The notes under the pieces were generated by a model. It worked only from the letters and a program-made list of their open reading frames with translations. It was not told the DNA's origin and ran no database searches. A DNA stretch of 44,359 nt from an uncultured Prevotellaceae bacterium (lineage in GTDB: Bacteria > Bacteroidota > Bacteroidia > Bacteroidales > Bacteroidaceae): positions 1 to 44,359 of the forward strand of contig CAMWQU010000020.1 of assembly GCA_947176535.1 (NCBI GenBank), given 5' to 3'. Both the position numbers and the translations under genes were made by a program. This document shows positions 40,723 through 44,359 of the stretch, one piece after another (the first letter of the stretch is position 1; each line of letters opens with the position of its first letter).

Positions 40723-41964
40723 ATGACATCAATGAACAGACTACTATACGGCCTATGGGTGTTGCTGTTTGCGGGCTTTCCGTTTACGGTGTATGCCCAA
40801 CAGGACACGGTGGGCGTGGATGCCCGGACGGACACGCTCGGGGAATATGCCCGGCTGGTGGAACGCATTTCGGAACTTACCGCCGCTCCGCAGCCGGATA
40901 CGGTGAAAGCCAGTAAGTTTAAGACTTACCTGCAATCGCTGATAAAGGGGCACGTGGATCGGACGTTCGAGAAAAGAATGGACATGACGTACATCGTGGC
41001 CCCGTGCTACACGAAGGAGGGCAGTTTCGGACTTGGCGGAGCCGTCACGGCACTGTACAGAACCGACCGCACGGATTCCATCATGCCGCCGTCGGACTTC
41101 CAACTGACCGGAAGTGCCTCACTCAAGGGCTTCTACACCGTCGGGGTGGAAGGAGATACGTACTTTAAGGGAAATAAATCCTATTTAGTGTACTCTGCGA
41201 CCTTTTCCCGCAAGACGCTTGATTTCTGGGGCATAGACTATGATGCGTGCGCCGCAAACCCCGTGTCGAAGTACACGAGACAGCGGGTGATGGTGGATGC
41301 GGATTACATCTACAAGCTGCCGGCGAACTTCCGAATCGGCGGGGGCATCGTTGTCAATTACACGGGGGCCGTGAGTCTGCGGCATCCGGCTTACCTCGAC
41401 GGACAGAAGGACAGTTATTTTCTGTCGGGAATAAGCGCGACGGTGCAGTACGATACGCGCGACTTTCCGCTGAATCCCAAACGGGGTGTGTACGTGATGC
41501 TGAAAGAGACGCTCTATCCCCGCTTTACCGGAAACTTCAACAAGACACTCCCGACGACGACTTTCCAGTTCAATGCCTATCATCGGCTGTGGAAAGGTGC
41601 CGTGCTGGGGTACGATGTCTATGGACAGTTGAACAGTTCGGAGGCACCGTGGACACTGCGGGAAGAACTGGGTGCCGGTTCGTGCCGGATGAGGGGCTAT
41701 TATGCGGGACGGTATATAGATTGCAGCCTTACCTCCGTGCAGGCCGAAATCCGCCAGCAAATCGTGAAGCGACTGGGATGTGTCGCATGGGGCGGCGCGG
41801 GCACGGTCTTCTCAAACTGGAAGGACATCCGGTTAAACAGGATTCTCCCCAACTACGGCGTGGGCTTGCGATTTGAAGTGAAGCATAACGTGAACCTGCG
41901 GGTGGACTTCGGCATCGGACGGCATACGACCGGATTTGTCGTGCAGATGAAAGAGGCGTTCTAA
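40723..41964 (+). CDS. BamA/TamA-family outer-membrane protein
   Basis: A ~413-residue outer-membrane protein with an N-terminal signal peptide (MNRLLYGLWVLLFAGFPFTV..AQ) and a short periplasmic part. A bacterial-surface-antigen (Omp85 superfamily) beta-barrel follows: GLGGAVTALYR, YTVGVEGDTYFKGNKSYLVY, ATVQYDTRDFPLNPKRGVYV, RMRGYYAGRYIDCSLTSVQA (with the Omp85-type RGY motif) and a C-terminal NVNLRVDFGIGRHTTGFVVQ. There is no POTRA series, so it is not the essential BamA but one of the small Bacteroidetes barrels. Function unknown. ATG 40732 is an alternative start. A stem-loop terminator follows. Confidence 0.88.
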   Translation: MTSMNRLLYGLWVLLFAGFPFTVYAQQDTVGVDARTDTLGEYARLVERISELTAAPQPDTVKASKFKTYLQSLIKGHVDRTFEKRMDMTYIVAPCYTKEGSFGLGGAVTALYRTDRTDSIMPPSDFQLTGSASLKGFYTVGVEGDTYFKGNKSYLVYSATFSRKTLDFWGIDYDACAANPVSKYTRQRVMVDADYIYKLPANFRIGGGIVVNYTGAVSLRHPAYLDGQKDSYFLSGISATVQYDTRDFPLNPKRGVYVMLKETLYPRFTGNFNKTLPTTTFQFNAYHRLWKGAVLGYDVYGQLNSSEAPWTLREELGAGSCRMRGYYAGRYIDCSLTSVQAEIRQQIVKRLGCVAWGGAGTVFSNWKDIRLNRILPNYGVGLRFEVKHNVNLRVDFGIGRHTTGFVVQMKEAF

Positions 41965-41969
41965 AAACA

Positions 41970-42018
41970 AACCCGCCCCCCGGAAGTCTTGTTTGTGCGA
42001 CTTTCGGGGGGGCGGGTT
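41970..42018. terminator. Bidirectional stem-loop after the BamA-like gene
   Basis: AACCCGCCCCCCGGAAGTC pairs with GACTTTCGGGGGGGCGGGTT across a 10-nt loop. On the + strand it follows the stop codon by 5 bp. On the - strand the stem is followed by TGTTTTT, giving a good terminator for leftward transcription as well. Confidence 0.8.
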
Positions 42019-42042
42019 CATCAGCAGGGATTAGCTGACTTT

Positions 42043-42264
42043 TTATGGGGTGGGTATGGTGGAGAACACGAAGTCCACCATATTGAATCTTATCTTCTTA
42101 AACAGCATCAGTGAGTACAATCCAAGGTTGCATTCGTCGTGGTAGGATATGATGGGGGAACTGTTCTGACTTACGGTTATCTCGGGCAGAACGACGGTGC
42201 CCCCTCCTACTGAGAGGCGCACGTTGGAAAGCCGGTAGTGGGCAGAAAGGGTTCCATTGCTCCC
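42043..42264 (-). pseudogene. Open frame without a start, possible gene remnant
   Basis: A frame of 73 sense codons runs from just after a TAG (42265-42267) to TAA (42043-42045). Codon use (many ACC, CCC, TTC, AAC, GTG) resembles the neighbouring genes. The translation is beta-rich, with LSVGGGTVVLPEITVSQNSS, SYHDECNLGLYSLMLFKKIR and VDFVFSTIP. No ATG occurs near the 5' end; a GTG near 42222 would give 59 residues. I do not recognise it. It may be the 3' end of a decayed gene. Confidence 0.35.
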
Positions 42265-42326
42265 CTACTCTTCCACTCCCATACACGAAAAAGGCTCATA
42301 GAGATTATCTATAAGCCTTCTTTCTG

Positions 42327-42399
42327 TGACTCGCTCGGGGCTCGAACCCGAGACCCCAACATTAAAAGTGTTGTGCTCTACCAGCTGAGCTAGCGAGTC
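42327..42399 (-). tRNA. tRNA-Lys (anticodon TTT)
   Basis: A complete cloverleaf on the - strand: acceptor GACTCGC/GCGAGTC with discriminator A, D arm GCTC...GAGC, anticodon arm CAACA-CTTTTAA-TGTTG with anticodon TTT, short variable loop GGGTC, and T arm TCGGG-TTCGAGC-CCCGA. CCA is not encoded, as is usual in this phylum. A -7 box at 42436-42443 lies upstream. Confidence 0.96.
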
Positions 42400-42435
42400 A
42401 GCCTAATGCAAACGCGCTTCTTTGCTTTGCGGCTG

Positions 42436-42443
42436 CAAAGGTA
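42436..42443 (-). promoter_or_regulatory. -7 promoter element of tRNA-Lys
   Basis: On the - strand TACCTTTG, an exact -7 box, 36 bp upstream of the mature tRNA 5' end. No TTTG at the proper -33 distance is seen. Confidence 0.6.
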
Positions 42444-42474
42444 ATAAATAAATTTAGAACATGAAAGATAAACC

Positions 42475-42497
42475 CTAAAAAATATTGCTCCGGGAGC
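42475..42497 (-). terminator. Weak hairpin after the AI-2E family gene
   Basis: GCTC-CGG-GAGC-type palindrome at 42487-42497, followed on the - strand by AATATTTTTT. The stem is only four or five base pairs. Confidence 0.35.
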
Positions 42498-42514
42498 TAA
42501 ATTTCATGAAAAAG

Positions 42515-43585
42515 TTATTCTTTCAGCACAAATCGGCAGTAATAAGAGAGGCAAAGCGTGGTGAGCGGCAGGGCGATAATCAGTCCGATGAAGCCCAGCA
42601 GGGAGCCCCACACGGAGAGAGACAGGAGGATGACGGCGGGGTTTAGTCCCATCACCTTGCCCATGATGCGCGGCGTGAGCACCATGTCCTGGATGGTCTG
42701 CACCACGGCAAAGACGATCAGGGCCATAAGCAGGATGACCCAGAAACTCTGTCCCGTCTCCAGACTCTTTATCAGAGCCAGCACAATGGTGGGGACAAAG
42801 CCGATGAGTTGCAGGTAGGGTACCAGATTCAAAAAGCCGATGAACAGTCCGAGGCCGATGGCCAGCGGGAAGTCGATGATGAGGAATCCGATGCTGAACA
42901 GAATGCCTACGAGCAGGGCAATGAGCGACTGGCCGCGGAAATAGGCATTCATGCCACGTTCCACGTCTTCGGCCAGTCCCTGGATAAACGGACGACGCTC
43001 GGCGGGAATGAGCCGAATCCAGCCTTCAGAGAGGGTTTCGTAGTCGAGCAGAATGAAGAACATGTAGAGGAAAACCACGAAGACGGTGAAGATGCCCAAA
43101 AGGAAGCCTAAGGTCTGATAGACGAAGTCCCAGGCTTGGGCGAGGCATGTCTGCAAGGCCACCATGACGTCTCTTTGCTGTACGAGCTGCACGAGAGTGC
43201 TTTCGTTTGCGAACTGATAGAGGAACTGCTGCACATTGTCGGCAATGCCGCTCTCGCCTAAATATTTACTGGCCATGGGGCCGATGTACTGAGAGAGTTT
43301 CATGACCTCCTCGATGACGGGAGGAATGATAAGAAACAGGCAACCCGTGATGACACCCAGCACCAACAGCAGGGCCGCGAAAATGCTCACCACCCGGTTG
43401 CGCAGGCGGCACCGGTACTGCAGGAAGCGCACCAGCGGATAGAGCATATAGGCCAAAAGCCACGCGATGAAAAACGGCAGTAGCACGGAGCTCAACCGAT
43501 TGACGAGGAATCCAACGGGCACAAGCAGCAGGAGGAGGGTCGTCGTGCGGATGAAACTGTCGAAAGTGATTTCCTTTCTTAACAT
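42515..43585 (-). CDS. AI-2E family transporter (PerM/YdiK type)
   Basis: This 356-residue inner-membrane protein has eight or so spans in the order typical of Pfam AI-2E_transport. An N-terminal pair (LLLLLVPVGFLVNRLSSVLL, FFIAWLLAYMLYPL) is followed by a helical loop region and a C-terminal hydrophobic block containing GLFIGFLNLVPYLQLIGFVP and LTPRIMGKVMGLNPAVILLS. The family was named for a proposed autoinducer-2 exporter; other members are Na+/H+ antiporters or of unknown function, so substrate is open. It starts 27 bp after tdk and is probably cotranscribed. Confidence 0.92.
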   Translation of the reverse strand: MLRKEITFDSFIRTTTLLLLLVPVGFLVNRLSSVLLPFFIAWLLAYMLYPLVRFLQYRCRLRNRVVSIFAALLLVLGVITGCLFLIIPPVIEEVMKLSQYIGPMASKYLGESGIADNVQQFLYQFANESTLVQLVQQRDVMVALQTCLAQAWDFVYQTLGFLLGIFTVFVVFLYMFFILLDYETLSEGWIRLIPAERRPFIQGLAEDVERGMNAYFRGQSLIALLVGILFSIGFLIIDFPLAIGLGLFIGFLNLVPYLQLIGFVPTIVLALIKSLETGQSFWVILLMALIVFAVVQTIQDMVLTPRIMGKVMGLNPAVILLSLSVWGSLLGFIGLIIALPLTTLCLSYYCRFVLKE

Positions 43586-43612
43586 GATGGTTGCGGTCGG
43601 AGGGGTGACACT

Positions 43613-44194
43613 TTATTTCGTAGCTTCCCGGTAGCAGTGGCGGCACAAGGGTTCGTACTCCTGTTTCTCGCCTAGCATTACCTGTTTTTCGCCGGCGACA
43701 ATGCGGTGGCTCACGTAGGCCAGCGCACCGCAGCGCACGCAGATGGCATGTTGCTTGGCCACGTCGTCGGCAATGGCGCAGAGTGCAGGCATGGGGCCGA
43801 AGGGGCGACCCTGGAAGTCGAGGTCGAGACCGGCCACAATGACGCGCACGCCTTTGCCGGCCAGTTCCTGACAGACCTCCACAATGCCGGGGTCGAAGAA
43901 CTGGGCTTCGTCGATGCCCACCACTTCGTTGTCGCCGGCCATGAGCAGAATACTTGCCGAGGAGTCCACCGGAGTGGAGGGTATGCTGTTGCCTTCGTGG
44001 CTCACGACATCCTCCTCGGAGTAGCGCGTATCAATGGCGGGTTTGAAGATTTCCACTTTCTGACGGGCAAATTTCGCCCGCTTCATGCGACGAATCAGTT
44101 CCTCGGTCTTGCCCGAGAACATAGAACCGCAGATGACTTCCACACGCCCCTGGCGCATGATTTCACCGTTTCGTTCCGCTATGGTCAGTGACAT
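43613..44194 (-). CDS. tdk: Thymidine kinase
   Basis: This 193-residue cytosolic enzyme phosphorylates thymidine to dTMP in nucleotide salvage. The P-loop is [17 protein letters not shown] (19-35). A DEAQF Walker-B-like motif lies near 94-98, the lasso region carries a CVRCG and CRHC zinc site near 152 and 185, and the thymidine-binding loop is [20 protein letters not shown]. Type II (TK1-like) architecture and length are normal. ATG 44194 fits the family, whose members have a short extension before the P-loop. A -7 box at 44270-44277 would drive it. Confidence 0.97.
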   Translation of the reverse strand: MSLTIAERNGEIMRQGRVEVICGSMFSGKTEELIRRMKRAKFARQKVEIFKPAIDTRYSEEDVVSHEGNSIPSTPVDSSASILLMAGDNEVVGIDEAQFFDPGIVEVCQELAGKGVRVIVAGLDLDFQGRPFGPMPALCAIADDVAKQHAICVRCGALAYVSHRIVAGEKQVMLGEKQEYEPLCRHCYREATK

Positions 44195-44269
44195 GGTTGT
44201 TATCGGTTACGAGTTATACCTTGCGAAATCCCTGAAAAAAATCAGGATGTAGAACCTTGATTCCGACTG

Positions 44270-44277
44270 CAAATTTA
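44270..44277 (-). promoter_or_regulatory. -7 promoter element of tdk
   Basis: On the - strand TAAATTTG (TAnnTTTG), 75 bp upstream of the tdk ATG. In the leader, CCTGA-N6-TCAGG near 44231 can form a small hairpin. Confidence 0.5.
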
Positions 44278-44313
44278 GATAAAAAACATGAGATTCCTAT
44301 ACAACGGCGGGGT

Positions 44314-44341
44314 AAAAAAACAGTTTCTCTCAGAAGAAACT
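44314..44341 (-). terminator. Intrinsic terminator of a gene beyond the right edge
   Basis: AGTTTCT (44322-44328) pairs with AGAAACT (44335-44341). On the - strand the stem is followed by seven T residues (44314-44320). It implies a leftward gene just outside the window. Confidence 0.82.
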
Positions 44342-44359
44342 CCCACCCCACCCTAAGCC

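Overview
The window reads as chromosomal DNA of a Bacteroidales bacterium. The evidence is the recurrent promoter grammar TTTG-N20-TAnnTTTG (perfect at four sites), near absence of Shine-Dalgarno sites, phylum-typical families (DUF4294, DUF4248, smalltalk, HU-like DNA-binding protein, BspA-type leucine-rich repeats, PorZ-like propeller, anaerobic sulfatase-maturating enzyme), and C-terminal sorting-type tails on several exported proteins. Moderate GC, a PorZ-like protein and BspA repeats would suit a Prevotella/Paraprevotella-like gut organism. The genus is a guess.

Layout. 1-633 is the 5' part of an AT-rich coiled-coil gene cut by the left edge. 634-1244 holds no gene but has a ~190-nt structured RNA candidate and a 23-bp inverted repeat. 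DUF4294 (+) and a SpoU/TrmH methyltransferase (-) converge with overlapping ends. The AT-rich gap 2446-2844 carries seven DnaA-box-like nonamers. A + strand operon follows: nadA, CPA2 antiporter, cysK, SIMPL protein, terminator at 7882-7936. An AT-rich islet (7965-9813, -) encodes a zinc-ribbon membrane protein, an M48-type metallopeptidase and a 73-residue protein. Next come an HTH-cupin regulator with an acyl-CoA synthetase, a GH43 glycosidase, a large adhesin-like secreted protein and a small lipoprotein. A six-gene - strand run (aroQ, O-methyltransferase, rbfA, Lol-type permease, anSME, sugar-kinase-like protein) covers 24420-19444. CotH and the leuS-YitT-YitT-rdgB-PorZ-like run follow. 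An LtaS/MdoB-type transferase lies beside a repressor/47-residue membrane peptide/DUF4248 cluster. A frameshifted BspA-like gene, a 1-kb structured spacer, an HU/smalltalk/P5-like cassette, a BamA-like protein, tRNA-Lys, an AI-2E family protein and tdk complete the window.

The most unusual signal is a dispersed intergenic repeat present four times (10365-10490, 18462-18585, 25984-26076, and inverted at 39060-39191). Each copy has exactly three ~22-bp units, each able to form a CGTCC-ATAGC-GGGACG-type hairpin, followed by a GTCGTCGGGG-like trailer. Three copies also have a CACACGTATAGGA-like leader. The inverted copy lies next to a second array, seven 10-bp units, upstream of the HU-like gene. 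I do not recognise this family; that it is undescribed is inference.

Several starts were moved downstream of the longest open frame because a -7 box lies inside or at the edge of the longer frame (DUF4294, GH43, leuS, LtaS-like, BamA-like).
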